From contig NZ_CP021645.1 of NCBI RefSeq assembly GCF_006384975.1, positions 958,001 through 1,022,000 of the forward strand: 64,000 nt of DNA, in the 5' to 3' direction. Origin of the DNA: Pseudomonas oryzihabitans (GTDB lineage Bacteria; Pseudomonadota; Gammaproteobacteria; Pseudomonadales; Pseudomonadaceae). The position numbers and the translations under genes were made by a program. Under the pieces are notes generated by a model. The model was not told the origin of the DNA, did not search any database, and saw nothing but the letters and a program-made list of their open reading frames with translations. Positions within the stretch are counted from its first letter, which is position 1, and every line of letters starts with the position of its first letter. Of this stretch, positions 55,490 through 64,000 are shown in pieces.

Positions 55490-56353
55490 TCAGTTCTCGC
55501 TACGCACCTGGGCGTGGCTGATCAACGCGAAGATCAGACTACCCCCGACGATATTGCCCGCCAGCGTAGGCCCGGCGAAGGTCAGCCAGAACTCTCCCCA
55601 GGTCGCCTCCCCGGCGAACACCAGATAGGCCACCTCCAGGCTGCCCACCACGATATGGGTGAAATCGCCTAGTGCCATCAGATAGGTGATGAGCACGATG
55701 ATCCAGATCTTGGCGCTCTCCGCTGCCGGCAGCATCCAGACCATGGTGGCGATCATCCAGCCGGACACTATGCCCTTGGCGAACATGCCCGTGGCGTCGT
55801 TCTCCATGACCTTGGTGCCAATCGCGAGAAATTTCGCATCAGCCTTGGCATCGAACAGCGGCAGATGCAGGATCACGTAGGCCACCAGTATCGTACCCAG
55901 CAGGTTACCGATGAGCACCACGCCCCACAGCCGCCCAAGTCGACCGAAATTGTGCAACGTGGGCTCGCTCATCACCGGCAGGACTGCCGTCAGGGTATTT
56001 TCGGTGAACAGCTGCTGGCGCGCGAGGATCACCCCGAGAAACCCGGCTGAATAGCCAAAGCTGGCGATGATCTTGCTATAACCACCTTCGGGCAGATTGG
56101 CGTTGAGCAAGCCCATGGCCATCAGCGAAAGCCCCATGGTCAGCCCTGCTGCCAGCGCCGACCAGAACAGCGCGGCGATGGTGCGCTCCAGCTCGTGATC
56201 ACCCTGGGAACGAATGATCTCGTGCAGCACCACGGCACGTGGCAGTTGGCTCTCGTCGACGTTTTGTTCTTCCTCGCGTGTCAGTTCTGGATCGTCCGGA
56301 CCGGACTCATGACGCTGTCGTGGCTCTTCGGCCTTTCCCTGGTCTCGACTCAT
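55490..56353 (-). CDS. Formate/nitrite transporter (FNT) family protein
   Basis: A 287-residue protein with a charged N-terminal tail of about 60 residues and six membrane helices (YfdC-like). Typical blocks are GLSLMAMGLL, ARQQLFTENTLTAVLP and LGDFTHIVVGSLEVAYLVFAG. It would move small monovalent anions across the inner membrane. The ATG shares one base with the stop of the upstream small gene (TGATG), so they are co-translated. Confidence 0.9.
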   Translation of the reverse strand: MSRDQGKAEEPRQRHESGPDDPELTREEEQNVDESQLPRAVVLHEIIRSQGDHELERTIAALFWSALAAGLTMGLSLMAMGLLNANLPEGGYSKIIASFGYSAGFLGVILARQQLFTENTLTAVLPVMSEPTLHNFGRLGRLWGVVLIGNLLGTILVAYVILHLPLFDAKADAKFLAIGTKVMENDATGMFAKGIVSGWMIATMVWMLPAAESAKIWIIVLITYLMALGDFTHIVVGSLEVAYLVFAGEATWGEFWLTFAGPTLAGNIVGGSLIFALISHAQVRSEN

Positions 56354-56598
56354 CAGACGGCCTGCTCATCCCAAAGGAGTTCATCGTCGTCACCTATTTC
56401 CGTCACTCGGTTGAGTGCGGCGTCGGCGGCCTCTTCTGCTTCGGATGCCAGATCGAAATGACGCTCGGTGGCCACCTTGTGGAAGGTGGGCTGGGCGTCG
56501 TCCCGCCGTGCCTTGACGGCGATGACCGCCTCGAATCCCTGTTCAGCGGGAACGGCGGACGAGATAGCTTCGTGATGAGTGAAATGCTTGATGGCCAT
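56353..56598 (-). CDS. Small hypothetical protein coupled to the FNT gene
   Basis: An 81-residue acidic cytoplasmic protein (C-terminus rich in Asp/Glu), no membrane segment. It is real because its stop overlaps the FNT start (TGATG) and AGGAG lies 12 bases before its ATG. I do not recognise a domain. Likely a partner or regulator of the FNT protein (inference). Confidence 0.6.
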   Translation of the reverse strand: MAIKHFTHHEAISSAVPAEQGFEAVIAVKARRDDAQPTFHKVATERHFDLASEAEEAADAALNRVTEIGDDDELLWDEQAV

Positions 56599-56695
56599 GG
56601 GCGCCGATGTCTCCTGAAAACTGAGGCGACCGGATTGGTCGCGTCTGTTCTAGTAGACTGTTTCGGCGGAAAAACGATCTCCGTGACGAAGCGGA

Positions 56696-57079
56696 TCAGC
56701 TACCCAGCAGTTTCTGAACCTGCAGGTGGAGACGTTCGAGAGAGAAAGGCTTGGTCAGCAAGGGGACCTTGCCCAGTAGCGAGGAACCGGTATCGATGAT
56801 CTCGGCGGGGTAACCGCTGATGAACAACACCTTGAGATCCGGACGCAGCTTGAGGGCGGGTTCGGCGATCATCACACCGGAGACACCATCAGGCAGGCGG
56901 AAATCGGTGATCAGCAGATCGAGACGCGGACGCCCCGCGAGGATACGAAAGGCTTCCAGTGAGGAAGGTGCTTGGAGAACGGTATAGCCCAGTTCGGAAA
57001 GATAGTCCGCGAGAATCATCAATATCTGCGGCTCGTCCTCGACTACCAGGACGACCTTGCTCGTTTCCGCGCTCACCAT
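56696..57079 (-). CDS. Single-domain response regulator
   Basis: A 127-residue receiver-only protein. Acidic pocket Glu14/Asp15 (VVEDEPQ), phospho-acceptor Asp59 in LLITDFRLP, and the conserved Lys in PLLTKPFS. No output domain. It resembles receivers fused to hybrid kinases, such as the one at 40743-43814 in this window. AGGGG precedes the ATG. Partner kinase unknown. Confidence 0.88.
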   Translation of the reverse strand: MVSAETSKVVLVVEDEPQILMILADYLSELGYTVLQAPSSLEAFRILAGRPRLDLLITDFRLPDGVSGVMIAEPALKLRPDLKVLFISGYPAEIIDTGSSLLGKVPLLTKPFSLERLHLQVQKLLGS

Positions 57080-57186
57080 CAAACCCCTATACGCACTCGC
57101 TCGGCTCCCTTGGACCGAAGGAGACCGTAAAGTTCAAACTTGTAGGATCAGTTACAGGCCGCCGGCTCGCCAGCGGCCTGTCGCCA

Positions 57187-57399
57187 TTACTGCTGTTGCT
57201 TTTGGCCTTGATCATTGAGCGTGGTCTTGCCACCACCGGTGGCGGCGCCAGCACCTTCACCGGTCTTCTGGCCAGCCGGCGTACCCAGACCAGAGCTGTT
57301 GGCCTTGGGCGGATTGCCCACGCCCTCGGCAGCGAAGGCGGCGCCACTCACGGCGATCAGACCAGCAAACATCAAGGCAGCGGTTTTCTTAGCGTTCAT
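57187..57399 (-). CDS. Small exported protein of unknown function
   Basis: A 70-residue protein with a clear Sec signal peptide (MNAKKTAALMFAGLIAVSG, cut likely after AFA). The mature part is about 46 residues, Gly/Ser/Gln-rich and unstructured in appearance (ending in KQQQ). GGAG precedes the ATG. Periplasmic; function unknown. Confidence 0.65.
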   Translation of the reverse strand: MNAKKTAALMFAGLIAVSGAAFAAEGVGNPPKANSSGLGTPAGQKTGEGAGAATGGGKTTLNDQGQKQQQ

Positions 57400-57653
57400 G
57401 GTAGGACTCCGGTTTGATTGGACACTGTTTAGGCAGGCCAAGCGCCGATTCGTTCTCCATTCCCGCTCGCATGGGCTGTAACCGAATGCGAAATACCGCG
57501 TAAGCCACCACTTTAGCACAGAAGCCTTATGCCAGAGCCATCGCTCAAGCCTGAGTGCTTTCTCGTGCCCCCGCCCGACAATTCTGGCGCCCGCACAAAC
57601 CAGTCCATCACCGGCAACCCTTTGGCCTGGCAGCCGCCGATTTATACGACGAA

Positions 57654-57678
57654 GCCCGGAACGCAGGACGTTCCGGGC
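57654..57678. terminator. Hairpin terminator downstream of catA
   Basis: GCCCGGAAC (57654-57662) and GTTCCGGGC (57670-57678) form a 9-pair stem with a seven-base loop, 22 bases after catA. On the plus strand it is followed by TCTTTAT; on the catA strand by a T-poor tail, so termination of catA may be partial. Confidence 0.65.
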
Positions 57679-57699
57679 TCTTTATCGACTGGTTCCGGT

Positions 57700-58629
57700 T
57701 CAGGCCTCGAGCGCCCGGACCCGCTCACGCCGCTCCTGGGCCGCCGGCTCCGCGGTGGGTTGCAGCTCGAAGTCGAATTCGATTTCGGCGAAACGTCCGC
57801 TCACCCCTAACGCCTCCGCGCGCGCCGGGTCCTCGTGGAAGTCGATCTGGGCGATCAGCTCGTCCCGTGTGGCATAGGCGAAATCATCGTGCAGGTACTG
57901 GTCACCCGCCAGGTTGATCTGGGTGGTCAGGTGGCGATGCTGGGGTGCCGAGATGAAGAAGTGGATATGCGCCGGGCGCTGGCCATGACGGCCCAGTTGG
58001 TCCAGCAGCTGCTGGGTCGGACCGTCCGGCGGGCAGCCATAGCCCGAAGGCACGATGCTCTGGAAGCGATAGCGTCCTTCGCTGTCGGTGACGATCCGCC
58101 GACGCAGATTGAACTCGGACTGGCTTGGATCGAAGTAGGAATAGGTGCCACCGGTGTTGGCGTGCCAGACATCGACGATGGCACCGGCCAGCGGCTGGCC
58201 ATTCACGTCACGCACCACGCCCTGCATGAACAGCGGCGTACCGGCGTCGGCGCCATCGTCCAGACGTGCGCTGCCCTGGCACAGGGGCGCACCCGCGACA
58301 TAGAGTGGGCCTTCGATGGTACGCGGCGTACCGCCCACCTGGCCTTGCTGGGCGTCTTCGGCGTCCAGGCGCAGATCCAGGTAATGCTCCAGCCCGAGTC
58401 CGGCCACCACCAGGCCCGCTTCCTGCCGCGCCCCCAGGACGTTCAGGTAGTTCACGGCGGCCCAGAATTCCTCGGTCGTGATGTCCAGATCGTCGATGAT
58501 CTTGATGGTGTCGGTCAGTACCCGATGCACGATGGCCTTCATGCGGGCGTTGCCTGCGGGCTGCTCGAAGCCGCTGACGGTTTCGAAGAATTTCTGCACC
58601 TCGGCGGTGTGGGCGATACGTACGGTCAT
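57700..58629 (-). CDS. catA: Catechol 1,2-dioxygenase
   Basis: A 309-residue intradiol dioxygenase that opens catechol to cis,cis-muconate. Iron ligands are the Tyr pair and His pair: Tyr in GTYSYFDP, Tyr in PSGYGCPPDGP, and His in RPAHIHFF. N-terminal helical dimerisation domain with EEFWAAVNYLNVLGARQEAG. Last gene of catBCA. Confidence 0.95.
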   Translation of the reverse strand: MTVRIAHTAEVQKFFETVSGFEQPAGNARMKAIVHRVLTDTIKIIDDLDITTEEFWAAVNYLNVLGARQEAGLVVAGLGLEHYLDLRLDAEDAQQGQVGGTPRTIEGPLYVAGAPLCQGSARLDDGADAGTPLFMQGVVRDVNGQPLAGAIVDVWHANTGGTYSYFDPSQSEFNLRRRIVTDSEGRYRFQSIVPSGYGCPPDGPTQQLLDQLGRHGQRPAHIHFFISAPQHRHLTTQINLAGDQYLHDDFAYATRDELIAQIDFHEDPARAEALGVSGRFAEIEFDFELQPTAEPAAQERRERVRALEA

Positions 58630-58682
58630 GGCGGTAATCCTCGTATTGTTCTTATCAGGCAGTCAGGCGAAACACAGCGTCG

Positions 58683-58973
58683 TTAGCGGTCGTCGGCATG
58701 GATTGACGAAGGATGTCGGCAGAGGGCGTTAACCTCGATCTCCATGTAGGGATACAGCGGCAGTTGCATCAGGGTGTCGTGCAGCGCCTGGGCGTCGGGT
58801 ACGTCGAAAAGGCTTACGTTGGCGTACAACCCGGCGATGCGCCAGAGGTGACGCCAGGTACCCTCGCGCTGCAGACGCTGCGCTAATTCCTTCTCGTCGG
58901 CCTTGAGCCGGGCAGCCTGTTCAGCGGGCATGTCGGTAGGCAGCTTCACGGTCATGCGGACATGGAAAAGCAT
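58683..58973 (-). CDS. catC: Muconolactone delta-isomerase
   Basis: A 96-residue isomerase (normal length) converting muconolactone to 3-oxoadipate enol-lactone. The start MLFHVRMTVKLPTDMP and the active-site region WRHLWRIAGLYANVSLFDV are typical. It lies between catB and catA on the same strand with gaps of about 27 and 53 bases. Confidence 0.95.
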   Translation of the reverse strand: MLFHVRMTVKLPTDMPAEQAARLKADEKELAQRLQREGTWRHLWRIAGLYANVSLFDVPDAQALHDTLMQLPLYPYMEIEVNALCRHPSSIHADDR

Positions 58974-59000
58974 GGTAGGGACTCCTGGGCGAAAAGGGGG

Positions 59001-60122
59001 TCAACGGCGGGCGAAGCGCGCCAGGCGTTCTTCATCGAGCTGGACGCCGAGTCCCGGAGTGGTCGGGACCAGTAGCTGGAAGTCGCGGTACTGCGGCGGA
59101 TCGATGAGGATGTCCTCGGTCAGCAGCAAGGGCCCGAAGAGCTCCGTGTGCCACTCCAGGCGGTCCAGGGTGGCGAAGGCATGGGCACTGGCGAGGGTAC
59201 CGATGCTGCCTTCGAGCATGGTGCCGCCATAGAGTCCGATGCCGGCGGCTTCGGCGATGGCCGCGGCGCGCAGGACGGCCCTGGGGCCGCCGGTCTTGGC
59301 GATCTTCAAGGCGAAGATGGGAGCGACACCGGCCTGGGCCAGGGCAAAGGCATCGGCAACGGACTCGATGGCTTCGTCGGCCATCAGCGGAATCGGGCTG
59401 TGGGCGTTCAGGCGAGCCATGCCCAGGCGGTCATAACGCGGCAGCGGCTGCTCGACCAGCTCAACGCCGGCGGCGGCCAGGTCACGCACGGCCTTGATCG
59501 CCGCCGCCTCGCTCCAGGCCTGGTTCACGTCGACCCGTACGGAGGCGCGCTCGCCGAGCGCACGCTTGATGGCGGCGACATGGGCGACGTCCTGGGCGGG
59601 GCTGCGACTGCCGATCTTGAGTTTGAAGTGCCGATGCCGACGCAGGTCGAGCATGAGTTCGGCCTCGTCGATATCCTTGCCGGTGTCACCGCTGGCCAGG
59701 GTCCAGGCGCACTCCACCCCGTCGCGCACCCGCCCCCCGAGCAATTCGGCCACCGGCAGCCCCAGGCGCTTGCCCTGGGCATCCAGCAGCGCGGTCTCCA
59801 CGGCGCTGCGGGCAAAGGTGTTGCCGCGCACGCTGCGATCGATACGCTGCATGAGCGCATTGAGGTTGGTGGCGTCCTGGCCGATCAGCGCGGGGGCGAT
59901 CCAGGTATCCAGGTTGGTCTTGATGCTTTCCGGACTTTCGCCGGCATAGCTGAGTCCGCCGATGGTGGTCGCCTCGCCTAGACCGACGATACCGTCGCTG
60001 CAATGCAGCTTGAGGATCACCAGGGTCTGCCCGTGCATGGTATGCATGGCCAGCTTGTGCGGGCGGATGGTCGGCAGGTCGACGATCAGTGTCTCCAACC
60101 TTTCTAGAGTAGGACTGGCCAT
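59001..60122 (-). CDS. catB: Muconate cycloisomerase
   Basis: A 373-residue enolase-superfamily enzyme converting cis,cis-muconate to muconolactone. The Lys-X-Lys catalytic motif is HFKLKIGS; metal ligands lie in RVDVNQAW, LVEQPLPRYD and LMADEAIESV. The ATG at 60122 is chosen; the longer frame enters the promoter region. First gene of catBCA, divergent from catR. Confidence 0.94.
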   Translation of the reverse strand: MASPTLERLETLIVDLPTIRPHKLAMHTMHGQTLVILKLHCSDGIVGLGEATTIGGLSYAGESPESIKTNLDTWIAPALIGQDATNLNALMQRIDRSVRGNTFARSAVETALLDAQGKRLGLPVAELLGGRVRDGVECAWTLASGDTGKDIDEAELMLDLRRHRHFKLKIGSRSPAQDVAHVAAIKRALGERASVRVDVNQAWSEAAAIKAVRDLAAAGVELVEQPLPRYDRLGMARLNAHSPIPLMADEAIESVADAFALAQAGVAPIFALKIAKTGGPRAVLRAAAIAEAAGIGLYGGTMLEGSIGTLASAHAFATLDRLEWHTELFGPLLLTEDILIDPPQYRDFQLLVPTTPGLGVQLDEERLARFARR

Positions 60123-60208
60123 GGGCTCTGTACCAATGCGCGTTGTTGTTTGAGCCGAGATTGACGCGCAGGGAGGGTTACCGTCCAATATGGATTAGGT
60201 CTGGCTCC

Positions 60209-60223
60209 ATACCTTGGAGGTAT
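60209..60223. promoter_or_regulatory. Putative CatR operator (LysR T-N11-A box)
   Basis: ATACCTTGGAGGTAT is a dyad with T-N11-A spacing, between catB and catR. It overlaps the catR ribosome site (GGAGG), so CatR bound here could both activate catBCA and block its own gene. Confidence 0.55.
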
Positions 60224-60224
60224 T

Positions 60225-61106
60225 GTGGAACTCCGGCAACTACGCTACTTCTGCGTGCTGGCGAAGACGCTCAACTTCACCCGGGCAGCGGAACTCCTGC
60301 ACATTGCCCAGCCGCCGCTGAGCCGGCAGATCCAGCAGATGGAAGATGAACTCGGTGTGGTACTGATCGAGCGCGGTCGCCCGTTGAAACTGACTGAAGC
60401 CGGTCGGTTCTTCAACGAGCAGGCGGCGCAACTGCTCGAGCAGTTCGAACGTACCTGCGCCGATACCCGTCGTATGAGCGAGGCCAGCAAGAGATTCCTC
60501 AGTATCGGCTTCGCGCCGTCGACCCTCTATGGCCAACTTCCCGATCTGATCCGCCGGCTGCGCAGCCACGGCGACATCGAGCTGAATCTCGCGGAGTTGA
60601 TCACCCTGCAGCAGGTCGAGGCGCTCAAACGCGGACGCATCGATATCGGCTTCGGGCGCATCCTCATCGAGGACCCATCCATCACCCAAGTCATCCTCCG
60701 CGAGGATCCCCTGGTGGCAGTGCTACCCAAGGGCCATCCGCTGCTGGCGGCACCGGTCAGCCTGGCTCAGCTGGCGCGACAACCCTTCATCCTCTATCCG
60801 GGCTCGCCCCGCCCCAGCTACGCGGACCATGTGCTCAAGCTGTTCGCCAGCCAGGGCCTGAACATTCATGTGGCCCAGACACCCAATGAACTGCAGACGG
60901 CCATTGGCCTGGTGGCAGCCGGGGTCGGAGTGACCCTGGTGCCGGCGTCGGTGCAGCGCCTGCACCGCGATGACATCGGCTACACCCCGCTGCTAGACGC
61001 CCAGGCAACCTCGCCCATCGTGGTCAGCTACCGTGCCGACGACCACTCCGCCATGCTGCTGGAAGTCTTGGCGGAACTGGAACAGTTAGCGCCCACAGGC
61101 GTGTGA
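60225..61106 (+). CDS. catR: LysR-family regulator CatR
   Basis: A 293-residue LysR activator of catBCA that responds to cis,cis-muconate. The N-terminus MELRQLRYFCVLAKTLNFTR and helix-turn-helix AAELLHIAQPPLSRQIQQME are those of CatR/BenM. The start is a GTG at 60225 with GGAGG five bases upstream. Divergent from catB. Confidence 0.93.
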   Translation: MELRQLRYFCVLAKTLNFTRAAELLHIAQPPLSRQIQQMEDELGVVLIERGRPLKLTEAGRFFNEQAAQLLEQFERTCADTRRMSEASKRFLSIGFAPSTLYGQLPDLIRRLRSHGDIELNLAELITLQQVEALKRGRIDIGFGRILIEDPSITQVILREDPLVAVLPKGHPLLAAPVSLAQLARQPFILYPGSPRPSYADHVLKLFASQGLNIHVAQTPNELQTAIGLVAAGVGVTLVPASVQRLHRDDIGYTPLLDAQATSPIVVSYRADDHSAMLLEVLAELEQLAPTGV

Positions 61107-61109
61107 GAA

Positions 61110-61140
61110 CCCGGCGACCGCTGCAGGAGCGGCCGCCGGG
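61110..61140. terminator. Hairpin between catR and the porin gene
   Basis: CCCGGCGACCGCT (61110-61122) pairs with AGCGGCCGCCGGG (61128-61140), with one mismatch, around a five-base loop. It lies between two convergent genes. It lacks a clear T-run, so termination strength is uncertain. Confidence 0.55.
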
Positions 61141-61148
61141 CCTGCTGC

Positions 61149-62501
61149 TTAAAGCAGTCGCAGGGGGTAGTCCACGATCAAGCGCAACTGATCGACCGAA
61201 CCACCGGTGGACGGCGATCCGCGGTGCCAGGCTTGACGCACGCGGATCGACAGCCCTTTGGCAGCGCCCGACTGAAGGACGTAGCGACCTTCCAGGTCGA
61301 GTTCCCGCTCGCGATCATCGGCCCCATACAGCCCGCGGTAGGCGCTGTTGGCAGGAAGACCGCTACCGTCGATATCGGTACCCTTGACGTACCGGGTCAT
61401 CAGACTAAGACCGGGCACCCCCAGTGTCTTGAAGTTGAGGTCGTAGCGTGCCTGCCAGGAGCGTTCGTTGGGGGCGTTGAAGTCGGAGAACATCACGGCG
61501 TTGCCGAGGAGCAGCCCCGAGCCGAGGCGGTTGTTATCGCCCATGCCAACATAGTCGGCCGGGGTATCGCCGTTGATCTTCTGCCAACCCAAGGTGAACG
61601 TCTGAGGGCCCTGAGTGTAGGCAGCTGCCAGGCTGTAGGACGTATTATCGATAGGACCAGCGTTCGCCTTACCTGTATCGACCGTGTGATAGAGGTTCGC
61701 ATCGAAGGTCAGCGACTGGGTGCTGGACAGCGCCTTGACCAAATTCAGGTTGCCGTAGTACTGATTCCAGATGTTATCCAGTTGCGCCCCATACAGCGAT
61801 ACACTGACGCCTTTTACCGGGCTGTACTTACCCCCGGCGAAGTCGATGCTAGCGGCCCGCCGCCGTGCGTAGCCGGCCCAGAGATCCCCGTCCCTATTAG
61901 TACTGACCTGATCGGTAGCCGAGGTGAAATGCCCAGCCTCCATCATCAGATCGGCAACGTCGGCACTGACCACGCTCCAGCCCGTTGCGGTTTGCGGAAA
62001 CAGCCGACTGGTACTGATGGCGAAAACCGGCGCCGAGGGTGCCTGCTGGCCATAACGAACCACCGTCTTGCCCACGCGTAGCTTGACCGCTGCACCAGCA
62101 CGAGAGTACTCATCCGCCGGCTCGTTCCCCGCATGGACGGGTAAGTTACCCGTCCCACGACGGCCCGGGCCACCATCTAGCTTGAGCCCTAGATAGCCAA
62201 AGGCGTCGACCCCGACACCCACGGTGCCCTGAGTGAACCCCGACTGATAATCCATCAGGAAGCCCTGAGTCCAGTCCTGCTGATTAGCCCGGCGGTTGGC
62301 ACGGTCACTACTGAAGTAATAGTTACGCAGGGTCAGCGTAAGCTTGCTGTCGTCCACGAAACCTTCGGCAAGGGCCGCTTCGCCGCTCGATAACAGCGCA
62401 CAGCCTCCCACCACACCCAGTGCCAAGGGGCGGAAAAGTCGGCTAAGACCTGGTTTATAAATATTAGTTGGTGTTCCTATCTGACAATGCGAGCGTTCCA
62501 T
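61149..62501 (-). CDS. OprD-family outer-membrane porin
   Basis: A 450-residue porin. Signal peptide with hydrophobic core PLALGVVGGCALLSSGEA and cut near ALA. The mature N-terminus EGFVDDSKLTLTLRNYYFSS is the classic OprD start, and alternating beta-strands continue to the C-terminal aromatic-poor end YPLRLL. AGAGGA lies before the ATG. Next to cat genes, it may be a BenF-like channel for benzoate or related aromatic acids (inference). Confidence 0.9.
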   Translation of the reverse strand: MERSHCQIGTPTNIYKPGLSRLFRPLALGVVGGCALLSSGEAALAEGFVDDSKLTLTLRNYYFSSDRANRRANQQDWTQGFLMDYQSGFTQGTVGVGVDAFGYLGLKLDGGPGRRGTGNLPVHAGNEPADEYSRAGAAVKLRVGKTVVRYGQQAPSAPVFAISTSRLFPQTATGWSVVSADVADLMMEAGHFTSATDQVSTNRDGDLWAGYARRRAASIDFAGGKYSPVKGVSVSLYGAQLDNIWNQYYGNLNLVKALSSTQSLTFDANLYHTVDTGKANAGPIDNTSYSLAAAYTQGPQTFTLGWQKINGDTPADYVGMGDNNRLGSGLLLGNAVMFSDFNAPNERSWQARYDLNFKTLGVPGLSLMTRYVKGTDIDGSGLPANSAYRGLYGADDRERELDLEGRYVLQSGAAKGLSIRVRQAWHRGSPSTGGSVDQLRLIVDYPLRLL

Positions 62502-63831
62502 GACGTCCTCTGTTCGTTATTGGCAAGGCTTGATGGGAGGGGCGCGCAGCCAGGAGCACTAGGGCAGCGAGGCCACCCCATCACGCCATGTACTGCGCGT
62601 TGGATAGGGCCCGCACTCCCCCATGCGGGCCCAAATATCGGGTCAGAGAGCGCCGGCAAGTCGACCGCTGAAAAAGAAAAAGCTTCGAAGAAAGGCCTCG
62701 AAGGGTTTCTTCAATTTGAATAGGATGGATTTATTGCTCAATGCAGCAACGTCTACTGATAAGTAATCTGGCGGCTGCATCTTCATTTTGGAATCATTGG
62801 CGGAAAACGGTATTTTTATCGATGTCATCGGTTTGCCGTCTTACAACATGAAGAAAATAGCCGAGCCATTGGATGTGCTCCATCATTTAACGAGAAACGA
62901 CGCTGACTGAGGTTCTCACTATAGTGCAGCAGGCCTTCGCATAGGCTTTACCGAAAACTAGAGACGAACGCTTCGAGATGGTGCCGGTTACGATGCTTGA
63001 CGGCTCAAGCCCAATGTAGAAACAAATTGTCGCTTGGGTTCCCTCTATGGATTTTCCGTTCAGATGTCACGTTGCAACCGGAGAAAATCTACGACATGAA
63101 ATATAAAGAGACCTCATCCTGCTTTCTTTTTTCGTCATGTGTCAAGCACCTAGAGAAACACTTTTAAAAAGTCTTAAAAGTAAAACTTTTATTACGTAAA
63201 AATGATAATTCAATTTAGACCACGACCCCATGCTCTTCGACCACAGAAAAGCAGCAGAGATAAAAGACAAAGATATACTATGACCAGGATATAACTGAAG
63301 GAGTGACAACCAACAAGCTCTGCGACAGCTGTATTCATATCGCCAGGATCGACGACCAGCAACGCCGCCTAATGCCTTGACCCGCCTGGTAATTGCGGAT
63401 CTTGTCGCCTAGGCGAGCCAATCATTAAGACCAATAACCAATAGGACCCAAAGCAATACCTGATCAGTACTAAGATATTACTAAATAATTCGCGACACTC
63501 AAACGTTTGCCTTAACACCTAGCTACCGGCTGCTATTCGTCTCTTATTGCTCGTCGCTAATACCTAATCGCAGGTCGCTATTCATTAGCCTCCATACTGA
63601 GCAGTATGCTGTGATTGACAGTTTTTAATGTATAGCCTGTAGACTAATTCAATAGATGAATGATCGTTGATTTTCTCGAAGACGCGTTGAGCAAACCCCG
63701 CCAACACCCATCCATTGAGCGATCTCCGGCAGCTAAATGTCCGCCAGCACCTTCAATAGATGGGTGATATTCTGAATTAGCGTCCCGCGTACCAGGGCAA
63801 AAGGTTAGTTGTGCGAATGCCAGCGAAAGCT
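62502..63831. other. AT-rich 1.3-kb non-coding stretch
   Basis: No frame here has a ribosome site and normal codon use; the 61-codon minus-strand frame at 62643-62828 is unconvincing. The stretch is AT-rich, most strongly from 63150 to 63220. It holds the oprD-like promoter at the left and an imperfect inverted repeat at the right (see separate entry). A sequence like a partial Fur box (ATGATAATTC, near 63201) is too weak to call. Confidence 0.5.
63705..63766. repeat. Imperfect inverted repeat
   Basis: CACCCATCCATTGA (63705-63718) and TCAATAGATGGGTG (63753-63766) pair over 14 positions with one mismatch around a 34-base centre. Just outside are further complementary blocks (TAATTCA near 63644-63650 and TGAATTA near 63774-63780). 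Also TTCAATAGATG recurs as a direct repeat near 63649 and 63752. Could be a small mobile-element end or a protein-binding dyad. Confidence 0.5.
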
Positions 63832-64000
63832 TTAGACAGTCTTGGTTAGGATCTCTTCCAGGTTCTCAGGACGAGGCTCCAGATCTGGCAGATTCCGCGT
63901 GAGCGCCGCCGGGTCTGCCAGATGGATGCGCCGATCGGCCACAGCCTCGACCAGAGCTTCGTCATGACTCACCAGCAGGATGGCGGTTCGTGCTTCCTCG
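63832..64000 (-). CDS. ABC transporter ATP-binding protein, C-terminal end only
   Basis: The frame enters from the right edge and ends at a TAA at 63832; about 55 residues are visible. The H-loop motif AILLVSHDEALVEAVADRRI is that of ABC ATPases, followed by a short variable tail. Substrate cannot be told. The gene runs beyond the window. Confidence 0.75.
   Translation of the reverse strand, partial: EEARTAILLVSHDEALVEAVADRRIHLADPAALTRNLPDLEPRPENLEEILTKTV

Noticed and set aside
63195..63215. Possible Fur box
   Set aside because: Only about half of the consensus matches and no gene starts nearby.

Overview
The window is high-GC Gammaproteobacterial DNA from a Pseudomonas, probably of the P. 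oryzihabitans / P. psychrotolerans group (inference). The evidence is the gene order nudC-fimL ... dnaQ-rnhA-methyltransferase-gloB-mltD, which matches the P. aeruginosa PA1812-PA1823 region as I remember it, together with catBCA/catR, pobA/pobR, OprD porins and a CrcZ/CrcY-type sRNA. A near-perfect dif site (28427-28454) and a Tus-like protein gene (36609-37562) place the window in the chromosomal replication terminus.

Region 1-10.6 kb is one long minus-strand operon: sigma-54 promoter, guanidine-I (ykkC) riboswitch, ABC transporter (three genes), two DUF1989 proteins, a biotin carboxylase usually annotated as urea carboxylase, and allophanate hydrolase. The riboswitch and the DUF1989 pair show that the pathway is most likely guanidine -> carboxyguanidine -> allophanate -> ammonia plus CO2, used for nitrogen supply. 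The end of a sodium:solute symporter gene converges on it. Region 10.7-19.8 kb holds a LysR regulator divergent from a dipeptide-type ABC importer (five genes) and two M20 peptidases that fit one peptide-scavenging operon.

Region 19.8-28.4 kb is mosaic. AT-rich, probably acquired segments (a lipoprotein; an HNH-like/zinc-ribbon/membrane protein; a two-gene operon of a HEAT-like protein and a PD-(D/E)XK-like protein) surround a host-like ACC deaminase locus (acdR/acdS). The two-gene operon starts 100 bp from dif and is my best candidate for an undescribed, possibly defensive, system.

Region 28.7-36 kb holds an aldo-keto reductase, an AraC regulator, a polyol-binding protein and a sorbitol dehydrogenase without the expected permease and ATPase genes, a DUF1349 protein, a broken MFS gene, and a periplasmic catalase-like peroxidase with its cytochrome b561. 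Region 36.2-40.7 kb holds the Crc-antagonist type sRNA with a sigma-54 promoter, the tus homologue with a strange leader, phoD bracketed by 17-bp direct repeats, and a standalone, non-class-I EPSP synthase. Region 40.7-46.8 kb holds a multi-PAS hybrid kinase, pobR/pobA and a TSUP permease.

Region 46.8-57.4 kb is conserved core: nudC, fimL, dnaQ, rnhA, a methyltransferase, gloB, mltD, fabI, an FNT channel and small proteins. Region 57.6-62.5 kb is the catechol ortho-cleavage cluster catBCA with divergent catR and an OprD porin; with pobA it indicates aromatic catabolism through the beta-ketoadipate pathway. The last 1.3 kb before a truncated ABC ATPase gene is AT-rich and has no convincing gene.
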